The notes beneath the pieces are model-generated. The model was not told the DNA's origin, did no database searches, and saw only the letters and a program-made list of their open reading frames with translations. DNA of 12,367 nucleotides, from NCBI GenBank assembly GCA_023488945.1, contig JAMDBZ010000036.1, positions 1 through 12,367 on the forward strand. Direction: 5' to 3'. The translations under genes and the position numbers were made by a program. Positions 1-8,498 of this stretch are shown one piece after another (positions within the stretch are counted from its first letter, which is position 1; each line of letters opens with the position of its first letter). Source of the stretch: Deltaproteobacteria bacterium (GTDB lineage Bacteria; Desulfobacterota_E; Deferrimicrobia; Deferrimicrobiales; Deferrimicrobiaceae).

Positions 1-737
1 TCGTCGATGACGCCCGCGTCGGCGGCGTCCTGCCCCGCCGACAGCGCCATCAGGATTTCCTTGGGGGCGGTGTTGATGTTGACCTGTCCCGACGAGGCGA
101 CGGTGATGAAGGGGGCGAGCTTCGCGTAGACGTCCCGCGTGACTCCCCGGACGAGCCGCAGCTCCGCGATGGTGTCGAAGAGGTCGTTCTTCGCCTTGTA
201 GGGGACCGGGAGGGAGAGATAATAGGCGCTCTCCGCCCCGCCGACCCGCGGCGTCTCGTCGGCGTCGAGCCAGTCCACGACGGCGTCGGCCACCTGGGTG
301 TCGATGTCGAGGATCTGGAGAAGACGCCGGAAGACGGCGAGTCTCTGCTCGTCCGGGGCGTTTCCGTTGGGGAGGACGATCCTGTTCAGGTTGATCTTGC
401 GCTCTTCGTCCTCCACGGCGACATTGATGACTCCCTCTCCCAGCTCGATCGGGGGGGCGGGGCGGGACCAGACCTCGTCGAGCGTGTCGTAGCCGTTGTC
501 CTTGAAGTTCTCCCGGAGGGCGATCCGTGCCGCCGAGACGCCGGCCTCCGCGACGAGGGTCGCCCGGATCGAATCCCGCCCGTGGGCGCCGGCCGCAAGC
601 GACCGGGTCCCGATCCGGAAGACTTCGAAGACGATCGCCACGACGAGCACGATGACGAGCAGCGTGACGAGCAGCGCCATGCCGGAGTCGTCCCGCGGCC
701 GGTCGCGGCGAGCGGATGTCCCGGGTGTCCCTCTCAT
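1..737 (-). CDS. gspK: Type II secretion minor pseudopilin GspK (partial, 3' end off the left edge)
   Basis: GspK is the large minor pseudopilin at the tip of the T2SS pseudopilus, where it forms a complex with GspI and GspJ. The 245 residues visible start with a basic leader ending in Gly19, then Met-Ala-Leu-Leu and a hydrophobic helix (about 20-40). As is usual for GspK, and unlike the other pseudopilins, there is no Glu at mature position 5. Family signatures are present: KINLN (114-118), DWLDAD with a following RVGGAESAYY (155-173) and VNINTAP (219-225). The start ATG (735-737) overlaps the gspJ stop in an ATGA, so translation is probably coupled. Full-length GspK is usually near 300 residues or more, so the missing part lies left of base 1. 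Identity is secure from motifs and from its position last in the pseudopilin cluster. Confidence 0.93.
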   Translation of the reverse strand, partial: MRGTPGTSARRDRPRDDSGMALLVTLLVIVLVVAIVFEVFRIGTRSLAAGAHGRDSIRATLVAEAGVSAARIALRENFKDNGYDTLDEVWSRPAPPIELGEGVINVAVEDEERKINLNRIVLPNGNAPDEQRLAVFRRLLQILDIDTQVADAVVDWLDADETPRVGGAESAYYLSLPVPYKAKNDLFDTIAELRLVRGVTRDVYAKLAPFITVASSGQVNINTAPKEILMALSAGQDAADAGVID

Positions 738-1408
738 GATCCGGGCGCCTTCCTCCGGCCGGAGTAGGGAAGGGCGCCTTCCTGGCCCGCGAGCGGTATG
801 GGAACGACGCGCCGGTATTCCGTGCCCCGGGGGTCCGTGAGGACGATCGCGGCCCGGGCCGGCATCGCGCTCCTCTGCCGTCCCGGAGGCGGCCATTCCC
901 GGACCCAGGACGTGCCGTCGAAGAGCTCCACCCGGAATCCCAGGAGCTTCCCGGCGATCCGGACCTCGCGCGCAGGCGCCTTGCTCTCGATGAGCGGAAA
1001 GACGGAAACCTCCCGGCGAAGCTCGAGGAACCGCCCGTCCTCGCTCTGCCGGGGGAAATACCGGATCTTGACGAGGTCGTCGGCGGGGCGCTCGTCCGAA
1101 AGGTCCGGCGGCGTGAATGCGGTGAACAAAAGCGTCGAGGCGCGCAGCTTGCCGAACTCGTCTTCCCTGGAGGTCAGAAGGCACGCCGCCACGGTCTCCG
1201 AGGAGAAGGCGCCCATGAGGTCCGAGCCGATCCGGTCCAGCGCGATCTGGATCTGCCGGATCTCGCGCGAACGCGAGGAGAGGAGGGAGCGCGCCCGGTC
1301 CATCCCCGTGAAGGCGGAGAGCAGCAGGAGGAGGATCACGGAGAAGACCGCGAGGGCGAGGAGGACCTCGACCAGCGTCATCCCGCGCGTGCGCCCGCCC
1401 GGCCTCAT
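734..1408 (-). CDS. gspJ: Type II secretion minor pseudopilin GspJ
   Basis: GspJ is a minor pseudopilin of the GspI-GspJ-GspK tip complex that starts pseudopilus assembly in the inner membrane. The product is 224 residues. A nine-residue basic leader ends in Gly9, followed by the prepilin-peptidase motif MTLVE with the conserved Glu at mature position 5, then a hydrophobic helix (about 10-30) and a soluble domain rich in beta-type segments. The reading frame is open further upstream to 1636, but the ATG at 1406-1408 is preferred because it gives a short class III leader and overlaps the gspI stop in an ATGA. The family is more variable than GspG; the assignment to J rests on leader type, length and order between gspI and gspK. 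Confidence 0.92.
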   Translation of the reverse strand: MRPGGRTRGMTLVEVLLALAVFSVILLLLLSAFTGMDRARSLLSSRSREIRQIQIALDRIGSDLMGAFSSETVAACLLTSREDEFGKLRASTLLFTAFTPPDLSDERPADDLVKIRYFPRQSEDGRFLELRREVSVFPLIESKAPAREVRIAGKLLGFRVELFDGTSWVREWPPPGRQRSAMPARAAIVLTDPRGTEYRRVVPIPLAGQEGALPYSGRRKAPGS

Positions 1409-1761
1409 TTGATGGCCAGCCCGTTGAGCGTCACCGATTCCTCGCCGCCGCCGTCCCTCCAGGTGACGGTGACGTCGACCTCGCGGGCGTCGGGGTGGAC
1501 CGCCTGGCGGACGACCGTCTTCCAGGCGTAGCCGTCGTTCGGCGGGTCGAACTTCCCATCCGACTCCTGGACGGCGGGAAACCCGGCGGCGGTTTCCCTG
1601 AGAAGCGCCTCGCCGAGCAGGACGGCCGTCGTCCAACGCTCGGACCGGTCCTCGGCGGCTATCGCTCCCGAGACGACCCGGTAGGCGAGGATCAGGAGGG
1701 ACGACAGGATCGCCAGCGAGACGAGGACTTCGAGGAGCGTGAACCCCCGACGCCTATCCAT
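1405..1761 (-). CDS. gspI: Type II secretion minor pseudopilin GspI
   Basis: GspI is a small minor pseudopilin that nucleates the tip complex with GspJ and GspK. The 118-residue product has a six-residue leader ending in Gly6, the cleavage motif FTLLE with Glu at mature position 5, a hydrophobic helix (about 7-27) and a short soluble domain ending in a beta-rich segment (VDVTVTWRDGG). Length is typical for GspI, which is the shortest pseudopilin. The ATG at 1759-1761 lies inside the 3' end of gspH (8-bp overlap with its TAG), and the stop overlaps the gspJ start, so the gene sits in an unbroken coupled chain. No other start gives a sensible leader. Confidence 0.92.
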   Translation of the reverse strand: MDRRRGFTLLEVLVSLAILSSLLILAYRVVSGAIAAEDRSERWTTAVLLGEALLRETAAGFPAVQESDGKFDPPNDGYAWKTVVRQAVHPDAREVDVTVTWRDGGGEESVTLNGLAIK

Positions 1762-2248
1762 CGCTCTGCACGGTCCCTTCGAGGACGTCGATGGTCCCGC
1801 TCACTGGGGAGATCCGGAGCGTCCAGTCGGTCGGTTTTCCCTCGGTGCCGGTATCGCGGATGAAGATCCGGGCGTCGGGAAGGCCCCCCCCGGGCGAGTA
1901 CGTGATCTCGGTGGGGATATCGAGGGGCCGGTCTTCCCCGTTCACGCGGATCCCGGCGATGCGGAGCGCCTTCCCCAACGGCCGGGGCGGGGGCGGTTCC
2001 CTCGTGTCCCCGGGAACGCGGAACCGGTACGTTCCCGCGACCGGGTCGAGGGCCAGCCGCACCTCCTTCTTTTCGAAGAGGGCGAGCTCAAACGCCGCCT
2101 CGGACCCCGCGGAAAGCTCCCGGAAGACGGCGTTCCGGTCCGGCTCGACGAAGGCGGACAGGCGGGGGGCCACGAGCCAGAGCATGAGCCCCAGGATGAA
2201 CAGGACGACGGCGAGCTCGATCAGCGTGAAGCCGCGGTTACTTCTCAT
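1754..2248 (-). CDS. gspH: Type II secretion minor pseudopilin GspH
   Basis: GspH is a minor pseudopilin near the pseudopilus tip, linking the I-J-K complex to the GspG shaft. The 164-residue product has a leader ending in Gly6 and the motif FTLIEL with Glu5 of the mature form. A hydrophobic helix covers about 7-27, then comes a soluble domain containing the ELALFEKKEVRLALD segment that resembles the conserved region of the GspH/FimT family. The frame is open upstream to 2452; the ATG at 2246-2248 is chosen because it gives the short leader expected of a prepilin. It overlaps the end of gspG by 11 bp. Position between gspG and gspI supports the call. Confidence 0.9.
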   Translation of the reverse strand: MRSNRGFTLIELAVVLFILGLMLWLVAPRLSAFVEPDRNAVFRELSAGSEAAFELALFEKKEVRLALDPVAGTYRFRVPGDTREPPPPRPLGKALRIAGIRVNGEDRPLDIPTEITYSPGGGLPDARIFIRDTGTEGKPTDWTLRISPVSGTIDVLEGTVQSDG

Positions 2249-2693
2249 CCCACGAGTTGATGTCCGCGTCCTCTCCCTCGCCGCCGGGGGCGCCGTCGGC
2301 GCCGTACGAGGAGATGTCGTAATCGCCGTGCGCGCCGGGGGAGACGTAGACGTAGAGGTTCCCCCACGGGTCCTTCGGGACGCGGTCGATGTAACCGCCC
2401 TTCCGGTAGTTCTTCGGGATCCTGCCGGCCTCGGGCGGCCGGACGAGCGCATCGAGCCCCTGGTCGGTCGAGGGGTAGAACCCGTTGTCCAGCTTGAACA
2501 GCTCGAGCGCCTGTTCGATGTTCTTGATCTGGACCCGCACCTGGGTCCTCTTGGCCTCCTCCGTCCTCCCGATCAGTTTCGGGACGACGAGGGCGGCGAG
2601 CAGCCCCAGGATGACGATGACGATCATGATCTCGATCAGCGTGAAGCCGCCGCGGTCCCGGAGGCGGCCTTCACGGGTTCGGTTCATCGGCAT
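2238..2693 (-). CDS. gspG: Type II secretion major pseudopilin GspG
   Basis: GspG is the major subunit of the periplasmic pseudopilus that pushes folded substrates through the secretin. The 151-residue product has a 16-residue basic leader ending in Gly-Gly, then FTLIEIM with Glu at mature position 5 and a long hydrophobic helix. The conserved DNGFYPSTDQGLDALV block (about 75-90) and the C-terminal YGADGAPGGEGEDADI segment follow; the latter is the calcium-binding loop region of GspG. The ATG at 2691-2693 is chosen because a perfect AGGAGG lies six bases upstream. An ATG at 2708 overlaps the gspF stop in an ATGA but has no ribosome site, and one at 2687 is too far from it. This is the most conserved pseudopilin, and identity is certain. 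Confidence 0.96.
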   Translation of the reverse strand: MPMNRTREGRLRDRGGFTLIEIMIVIVILGLLAALVVPKLIGRTEEAKRTQVRVQIKNIEQALELFKLDNGFYPSTDQGLDALVRPPEAGRIPKNYRKGGYIDRVPKDPWGNLYVYVSPGAHGDYDISSYGADGAPGGEGEDADINSWDEK

Positions 2694-2698
2694 GAAGT

Positions 2699-2705
2699 CC
2701 CTCCT
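2699..2705 (-). promoter_or_regulatory. Ribosome binding site of gspG (decides its start)
   Basis: AGGAGGG sits six to seven bases upstream of the ATG at 2691-2693. It lies directly after an alternative ATG (2706-2708) that overlaps the gspF stop codon. The sequence ATGAGGAGGGACTTCATG therefore packs the gspF stop, a poor start, a strong Shine-Dalgarno and the likely true start into 18 bases. This fits GspG being needed in larger amounts than the other components. Confidence 0.7.
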
Positions 2706-3910
2706 CATCGGACGATCTGGGAGATCTCGAGCATCGGCAGCAGGACGGAGACGACGATGAAGGCGACGACCAGGCCCATCATCAGGATGATGGCGGGCTC
2801 GAGCAGCGCCAGGGTCCTCGCCGTCCGCGCCTCGACCTCGCCGTCCAGCGCGTCCGCCATTTTGCCCAGGATGAAGTCGAGCGTGCCGCTCTCCTCGCCG
2901 ACCGCCACCATCTGGATGAGCGTCGGGGGGATTTCGGCGTGGGCCCGGAGGGCGTCGGCGAGCGTGGACCCCTCCACGATCCGGGCGGCGGCCGCCTCGA
3001 TCCGGTCCGCGAGCACCGTGTTGCCGACCGCGGGGGCGACCACGCGCAGCGCCCGGTCGACGGGGATTCCTCCCGCCGCGAGGGTGGAGAGGGTGCGGGC
3101 GAAGCGCGACAGCGCCGCCAGGTGCATCGTTTTTCCGACGAGCGGGAGCCGGAGAACCAGGGAATCCCGGACCCGCATCCCCTTCTCCGTCCCGAAATAC
3201 CTCCGCAGCCAGAGGACCAGGACGGCGAGGGCTGCGAGGAGCGCCCACCAGGTCGCGGAGAGGAAGTCCGTGAGCCCGATCAGGAGCCGCGTCGGAAGGG
3301 GGAGCGCCTGCCCCAGGTGTGCGAAGACCCCGACGATCTTGGGGACGACGAATGTCAGCAGGAACGTGACGACGAGAGCGGCCACCAGGGACATGATCAC
3401 GGGATAGGTGAGCGCGGCCCGGACCCGGCTCCGGGCGCGGGCCTGCTCCTCGAGATGGTCCGCGAGGCGGGAAAGGGACAGGGGAAGAGCCCCGCTCTCC
3501 TCGCCGGCACGGACCATGCTCGCGTAGAGGTTCGGGAACATGCCGGGATGCGCCTCGAGGGCCCGGGCGAGCGACGAGCCGCCCTGGACGGCCTCCGCGA
3601 TGTCGACGAGGACGCGGCGGGTCTCGGCGTCATCGACCTGGGAGGCGATGGATCGCAGGGCGGGCACGGCCGGGACGCCCGCGCCGATGAGCGTGGCGAG
3701 CTGGCGCGTGACGAGCGGCAGGACCTCCTGGCGGCCGAGGATGGAGATCGCCGGGAATAGGGACCCCGCCGCCCGTTCCTCGGCGAGGGAGACGGGGAAG
3801 ACGCCGTCGTCCCGCAGCTTGCGGCGTGCGGCGGCCGTGCTCTCGGCGTCGAGCGTCCCCTTCCGTTCCTCCCCATCGCGGGAGATTCCCGTGTAGGCAT
3901 ACGTCGGCAC
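2705..3910 (-). CDS. gspF: Type II secretion inner-membrane platform protein GspF
   Basis: GspF is the polytopic inner-membrane platform protein that couples the GspE ATPase to pseudopilus growth; it belongs to the GspF/PilC family. The product is 401 residues, a standard length. It opens with the family-typical MPTYAYTGISRDG segment and has two copies of the T2SSF domain (about 65-190 and 267-392). Each copy carries a G-E-E-S-G turn (137-140 region and 338-342). Membrane segments are near 169-190, 220-236 and 373-393. The start is a GTG at 3908-3910, chosen because it gives the conserved N terminus; an AGAGG lies six bases upstream. The gene follows gspE after nine bases. Confidence 0.96.
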   Translation of the reverse strand: MPTYAYTGISRDGEERKGTLDAESTAAARRKLRDDGVFPVSLAEERAAGSLFPAISILGRQEVLPLVTRQLATLIGAGVPAVPALRSIASQVDDAETRRVLVDIAEAVQGGSSLARALEAHPGMFPNLYASMVRAGEESGALPLSLSRLADHLEEQARARSRVRAALTYPVIMSLVAALVVTFLLTFVVPKIVGVFAHLGQALPLPTRLLIGLTDFLSATWWALLAALAVLVLWLRRYFGTEKGMRVRDSLVLRLPLVGKTMHLAALSRFARTLSTLAAGGIPVDRALRVVAPAVGNTVLADRIEAAAARIVEGSTLADALRAHAEIPPTLIQMVAVGEESGTLDFILGKMADALDGEVEARTARTLALLEPAIILMMGLVVAFIVVSVLLPMLEISQIVR

Positions 3911-3919
3911 GCGAATCCT

Positions 3920-5449
3920 CTAATTCTCCTGCGTGACCCGGAGGACCTCGTCGACCGAGGTGATCCCGGCGCGCACTTTCTCCACCCCCGCGGCGAGGAT
4001 CGTCCGCATCCCGCGCGAGACGGCGAAAGCGCGCAGGCCGTCGGCGTCGGTCCGCTCGAGGATCAGTGCCCTGACCCGATCGTCGGCGAGGAGGATCTCG
4101 AAGAGTCCCGTCCGTCCCCGGTACCCCGTGTTCGCGCAGTCGGGACAGCCCGCAGGGGCGAAAAACGTCTCCGAGGCGCCGCCGTCGAGGCCGATGCTCT
4201 TCCTTTGGGCCGCCGTGGGCGCGTAGGGCTTCCGGCACGAATGACAGAGCTTCCGGACGAGCCGCTGCGCGACGACCGCCGACAGCGACGAGGCGATCAG
4301 GAACGGTTCGATCCCCATGTCGGCCAGCCGCGTGACCGCGGTCGCGGAGTCGTTGGTGTGGAGGGTGGAGAGGACGAGGTGGCCGGTGAGGGAGGCCTGG
4401 ATCGCGACCTCGGCCGTCTCGGCGTCGCGGATCTCGCCCACCATGATGATGTCCGGGTCCTGCCGCAGGATCGAGCGGAGGCCGTTCGCGAAGGTGAGCT
4501 GGATCTTCGGGTTGACCTGGATCTGGCCGATCCCCTGGATCTGGTACTCCACCGGGTCCTCGATCGTGATGATGTTCTTCGTCCCGGAGTCGAGGCGGCG
4601 CAGCGCGGCATAAAGGGTCGTCGTCTTCCCCGAGCCGGTCGGTCCGGTCACGAGGATGATCCCGTTCGAGCGGGACAGAATCCGCTCGACGGAGGAGAGA
4701 TCCGACGCCTCGAGCCCGATGTCCTCGAGCCCCAGGAGCAGGTGGGTCCTGTCCAGGATCCGCAGGACCGCCCGCTCGCCGAAGGCGGTCGGGACGATGG
4801 AGACCCGGATGTCGACCTCGCGGCCGCCGAGCCGGATCCGGATCCGCCCGTCCTGGGGGAGCCGCCGCTCGGCGATGTCCAGCCCCGCCATGACCTTGAT
4901 CCGGGAGACGACCGGGGCGTGCCACTTCCTCGGGGCCGAGACCATCGGGTAGAGGATTCCGTCCACCCGGTTCCGGACGACCATCTCCTTCTCATACGGC
5001 TCGACGTGGATGTCGCTGGCCCGACCCGTGATGGCGCGGAACATCAGCGAGTGGACGAACTTGATGACGGGCGCCTCGTCCGGCGACTCGAGGAGGTCCC
5101 GCGTCTCCTCCACGGACGCTTCCGCGGAGAGTTCCCACTCTCCGGTGAGATCCTCGGCGATCTCCCGGTCGGGAGTCTGGATCTTCTCGTAGGCCGTGTC
5201 GATCTTCCGCAGGATCGCTTCGGGCGAAGCGGCCGCGATGGGCGCCGGCCCCACCAGGAACCGCATCTCGTCGACCGCATGCCGGTCCTCCTCCTTCCCG
5301 CAGAGGAGCCAAAGCGCGCCGGAGGCGTCGCGGCACGGCAGGAGCAGGTGCTTCCGGGCGTACCCGATCGGAACCTTCGGGAGGATCTCCTCGGCCGGCG
5401 CAAGGGACTCCGGGTCGGGAGGGACCATCCTTGTGCCCGCTTCGGTCAT
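3920..5449 (-). CDS. gspE: Type II secretion assembly ATPase GspE
   Basis: GspE is the cytoplasmic hexameric ATPase that powers pseudopilus assembly, docking on GspL and GspF. The 509-residue product has an N-terminal T2SSE domain (about 25-100) and a catalytic domain with all motifs intact. These are the Walker A GPTGSGKT (269-276), the Asp box ITIEDPVEY (294-302), the Walker B region DIIMVGEIRD (333-342) and the His box TGHLVLSTLHTND (355-367). A zinc-binding module is formed by Cys402, Cys405, Cys435 and Cys438; this tetracysteine motif is typical of GspE and PilB and is usually absent from PilT. The ATG (5447-5449) overlaps the gspD stop in an ATGA, with AAGGAG just upstream. A PilB identity is unlikely because of the operon. 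Confidence 0.96.
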   Translation of the reverse strand: MTEAGTRMVPPDPESLAPAEEILPKVPIGYARKHLLLPCRDASGALWLLCGKEEDRHAVDEMRFLVGPAPIAAASPEAILRKIDTAYEKIQTPDREIAEDLTGEWELSAEASVEETRDLLESPDEAPVIKFVHSLMFRAITGRASDIHVEPYEKEMVVRNRVDGILYPMVSAPRKWHAPVVSRIKVMAGLDIAERRLPQDGRIRIRLGGREVDIRVSIVPTAFGERAVLRILDRTHLLLGLEDIGLEASDLSSVERILSRSNGIILVTGPTGSGKTTTLYAALRRLDSGTKNIITIEDPVEYQIQGIGQIQVNPKIQLTFANGLRSILRQDPDIIMVGEIRDAETAEVAIQASLTGHLVLSTLHTNDSATAVTRLADMGIEPFLIASSLSAVVAQRLVRKLCHSCRKPYAPTAAQRKSIGLDGGASETFFAPAGCPDCANTGYRGRTGLFEILLADDRVRALILERTDADGLRAFAVSRGMRTILAAGVEKVRAGITSVDEVLRVTQEN

Positions 5450-7563
5450 TTCTCCTTGCCCGCCTTCTCGTGGAGGAATTCCTGGACCTCCTCCTTGTTC
5501 TCGCGGATAAAGCGGTCCATCCGTTCCCTTTCCGCGCCGGTGACGCGCGCCATGTCGCCCGGTTCCTTGATGATGTGCGGCGTGAGGAAGATGAGAAGGT
5601 TCGTCTTGCTCCGGGTGACCGACTTGAACCGGAACAGGTAGCCCAGCAGCGGAATGTCGCCCAGGACGGGGACCTGCTTCCGGATCGTGCTGTACGTCTC
5701 CTGCATCATCCCGCCCAGCACGACCGTATCGCCGTCGCGGACGAGGACGCTCGTCTTCGCGGACCGTTTCGTCGTCGTGGGGCCGACCAGGTTCACGTTG
5801 AGGAGCGTGTCCCCCTTGACCGCGGACGACTCCTGGAAGATGTCGAGGTTCACGAACTCGCTCTCGTGGATGTGGGGAGTGAGCCGGAGCGTGATGCCCA
5901 CGTCCTTCCGCTCGATCGTGTTCGTGATGTTGGCGATGTTGGTCGTGTTGGTCGTCTGGCTCGTGATGAAGGGGACGTTCTCGCCGACGACGATCTCCGC
6001 TTCCTTGTTGTCCGTCGTCAGCAGGTGCGGCGAGGAGAGGATGTTGATGTTGTTCCGGTTCTGCGCGGCCCGCAGGATCGCGGTGATGGCCGGGATCTGG
6101 GTCCCGTCAGGGAGCGTGACCTTCCCGGCGATTCCGCCCGCGATGAGGCCCGTGCCGGAGAACAGGAGCGGGTTCCCCGTGGCCAGCGCGGCGAACAGCT
6201 CGTTCACGTTCCCCTTGAAGTCGAAGTTCGTCCCCCCGATGACCGCGCCGTTGTTCCGCGTCTCGCCGGCTCCCCGGAACTCGACGCCGAGGTCGAGCCC
6301 CTTGTCGAGGGAGATCTCCATGATGAGCGCCTCGACGTAGACCTGGCGGCGGGGGATATCGAGCTTCCTGATGACCTCGACGAGCGTCTGGTAGTCGTTC
6401 GGCGAGGCGATGATGATGAGGGAGTTGGTCGCCTTGTCGGCGGTGATCCGGACGCCTCCCTCGAGTTCCGCGGAGATCACTCCCCGGATCGTGGCGGGCG
6501 GCGCGGCGGGCGGGACCGGTCCCGCCCGTTTCTCGGAAAGCGACGAGAGGACCTTGGTCATCTCCTCGGCGTCGGCGTTCTCCAGGTAGTAGACGTTGAT
6601 CTTCCCGGTGTTCTCGGGGGCGGGCATGTCGAGCTTCCGGAGGAGGTCCTCGACGTCGGCCATCACGTCCTTGCCCGCCAGGACGATGACGCTGTTGGTC
6701 CGGGTGTCGGCAAGGAATTTCGGAGGCGCGGCACCCCGGACCTTCCCGGGGCGGACCCCGCGGGGCCGGCCCGGAGGCGCTGCGGTCTCCTGGTAGAGGG
6801 CGTCGAGCGTTCTGACCACCTCCGTGACCGATGCGTTTTTCAGAGGGAAGATCCGGATCACGTTGGCCGTTCCGGCGACGTCCAACTCGCCGAGGATCTT
6901 CAGGAACCGGTCGATGTTGGCGGTCGAGTCGATGAGCAGGAGCGTGTTGGAGGCCGGGAAGGCGTTGAGCAACCCGCCCTTCGAAACGAGCGGGGTGAGG
7001 AGCGGGAGGACCTCCGCGACGTCGAGAAACTGGAGCGGGACGAGCCGGGTGACGTACTCGGCGGACGGCTGGGCGGCGACCTTTCCCGTCGGGAGGCTCT
7101 CCTGCCTCACCTCGCCCAGCGGGACGATCTTGATGGCGTTCGCCTGCGGGACCGTCGTGTACCCCTTGACCGCCAGGACCGACAGGAAGACGTCGTACGC
7201 CTCGTCGACCGTGATCTTTCTCGGGGAAATGATCGTGATCTTTCCCTGGACCCGCTCATCGAATATGAAGTTTCTCTTCGTCTGCTCGCTGATGAACTTG
7301 ATGAGGACCGGCAGGTCGACGTCCGTGAAGTCCATCGAGATGAAGACGGGGAGGCGGACGGGGCCCCCCGCCTGCGTTCCCGGCGGGCTCTTTTCCCCTG
7401 CGCCGGGTCCGGCCGGCGCGGCCGCCTGGTTGTCGGCCGCGGGTGATGCCGCTGCCGGGGCGGCCTCTTTCGACGATTCGGGCGGCGGCGAAGCCGCTGC
7501 GGCTGCGCTGCTGCATGCCGCCGCGAGCCAGAAGGCCAGGACCGGCCATGCGATCTTTCTCAT
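5446..7563 (-). CDS. gspD: Type II secretion outer-membrane secretin GspD
   Basis: GspD forms the multimeric outer-membrane channel for folded exoproteins. The 705-residue product starts with a signal sequence (about 1-24) and a Pro/Ala/Glu-rich low-complexity stretch to about 65. The N0 domain (about 70-150) and three ring repeats follow: N1 (168-230), N2 (233-313) and N3 (321-405). The C-terminal secretin domain spans about 408-665 and contains the signature VPVLGDIPLLGYLF (631-644) and the end of the barrel at LLIFLTPHII. A Cys at 17 could make it a lipoprotein, but the preceding Ala-Ala-Ala is a poor lipobox. Odd points are a Gly/Pro/Arg-rich insert in N2 (261-280) and a Thr-Asn-rich loop (537-547). 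The charged tail (666-705) is short, and no pilotin gene is visible. It follows gspC after 14 bp. Confidence 0.96.
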   Translation of the reverse strand: MRKIAWPVLAFWLAAACSSAAAAASPPPESSKEAAPAAASPAADNQAAAPAGPGAGEKSPPGTQAGGPVRLPVFISMDFTDVDLPVLIKFISEQTKRNFIFDERVQGKITIISPRKITVDEAYDVFLSVLAVKGYTTVPQANAIKIVPLGEVRQESLPTGKVAAQPSAEYVTRLVPLQFLDVAEVLPLLTPLVSKGGLLNAFPASNTLLLIDSTANIDRFLKILGELDVAGTANVIRIFPLKNASVTEVVRTLDALYQETAAPPGRPRGVRPGKVRGAAPPKFLADTRTNSVIVLAGKDVMADVEDLLRKLDMPAPENTGKINVYYLENADAEEMTKVLSSLSEKRAGPVPPAAPPATIRGVISAELEGGVRITADKATNSLIIIASPNDYQTLVEVIRKLDIPRRQVYVEALIMEISLDKGLDLGVEFRGAGETRNNGAVIGGTNFDFKGNVNELFAALATGNPLLFSGTGLIAGGIAGKVTLPDGTQIPAITAILRAAQNRNNINILSSPHLLTTDNKEAEIVVGENVPFITSQTTNTTNIANITNTIERKDVGITLRLTPHIHESEFVNLDIFQESSAVKGDTLLNVNLVGPTTTKRSAKTSVLVRDGDTVVLGGMMQETYSTIRKQVPVLGDIPLLGYLFRFKSVTRSKTNLLIFLTPHIIKEPGDMARVTGAERERMDRFIRENKEEVQEFLHEKAGKEK

Positions 7564-7577
7564 CGCTCACTCCCCGC

Positions 7578-8477
7578 TCAACGGATTTCGTACGTGATCG
7601 TGCTCTTCTGCCCCTGCCGGATGATGTTGACGTTCACCCGCTTCTCGTCCCTGAGGTTCTGGAAGATCGTGTACATCTTCTCGGGGCTTACCAGGTCGAC
7701 GTCGTTGATCCGCTGGATGACGTCCCCTCCGCGGAAGCCGAGCTGCTCGAAGGCGGATCCGGGGCGGATCGCCGCGATCCGGTATCCCGCCGACCGGTTG
7801 CTCTCGAAATAGGGGATGATCCGGACCTGCGTCATGTACTGGTTGATGTTGTTCGTCAGTTGCGTCACGGACGCCTCGTCCAGGGAGTAGGTGTTCGCTC
7901 CGATCTGCGACACGCGGATGGTGGGCGCCATCCCTCCGGCCGCGACGGGCGGCGGAACCGCAGCGGGCGCGGCTGGAGCGGCGGGGGAAGCCGGGGTGCG
8001 CGTCCGCGAGCCCACGGGGAGCAGGTCGAGTTTTTCGGGCGTGTTGCCCCGGATCAGGAAAACCTCGTCCCGCTCGATCCGGCCGACCCGGATGCCCGGC
8101 TCGATCTCCGCCTGCTCGGCGACGAGCTTCGGCTCCTTGAACCCGTCCGCCCACAGAATCGCCCGCCGGGCCGCGCGCGAATCCGACGAGATCGTCCCCA
8201 GGAGCACGTACCGGGTCCCGGAAACCGCCCCCTCCCGGGATTTCGCCGACTTGATCCGGGACGGGATGTCCATTCCCTGGGCCGGAGCGAAGATGTTCGT
8301 CCACCGCTCGGGCGGTATCGTCGCGGCCTGGGTGGCCGGCGCCGGGGCCCGTTTCGGCGCCGGCGGCGGGGGGGCATAATACCTGAGTGAGAGGAGACGG
8401 CTCGCCATGAACCCCAACGAGGCCGCCGTGACGGCGAGGGAAACCCCGACAATGCCGTAAAATACCGTCTTCTGCAT
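7578..8477 (-). CDS. gspC: Type II secretion inner-membrane protein GspC (PDZ type)
   Basis: GspC links the inner-membrane platform to the secretin; its periplasmic homology region contacts GspD N0 and its C-terminal domain takes part in substrate recognition. The product is 299 residues. It has a single N-terminal membrane anchor (about 5-27), a proline-rich linker (35-50) and a homology region starting near NIFAPAQ (61-67) and running to about 152. An Ala/Pro linker (159-184) leads to a C-terminal PDZ domain (about 215-299) with the GYRIAAIRPGSAFEQLGFRGGD core. The frame is open upstream to 8585, but the ATG at 8475-8477 is preferred because the anchor then begins at residue 5 and AGAGG lies just upstream. 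It is the first gene of the operon. Confidence 0.94.
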   Translation of the reverse strand: MQKTVFYGIVGVSLAVTAASLGFMASRLLSLRYYAPPPPAPKRAPAPATQAATIPPERWTNIFAPAQGMDIPSRIKSAKSREGAVSGTRYVLLGTISSDSRAARRAILWADGFKEPKLVAEQAEIEPGIRVGRIERDEVFLIRGNTPEKLDLLPVGSRTRTPASPAAPAAPAAVPPPVAAGGMAPTIRVSQIGANTYSLDEASVTQLTNNINQYMTQVRIIPYFESNRSAGYRIAAIRPGSAFEQLGFRGGDVIQRINDVDLVSPEKMYTIFQNLRDEKRVNVNIIRQGQKSTITYEIR

Positions 8478-8498
8478 CCCGCCTCTGCGACGATGGTT

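Noticed and set aside
5431..7446. Long open frame (671 codons) on the plus strand opposite gspD, and similar ones opposite gspE to gspG (1791-3407, 4205-5641)
   Set aside because: They mirror conserved T2SS genes, their products are Arg/Asp/Pro-rich low-complexity sequence without domains, and long antisense open frames are expected at this G+C content.
5446..7563. GspD as type IV pilus secretin PilQ or type III secretin
   Set aside because: The N0-N1-N2-N3 layout and the surrounding gspC and gspE-K genes fix it as a T2SS secretin.
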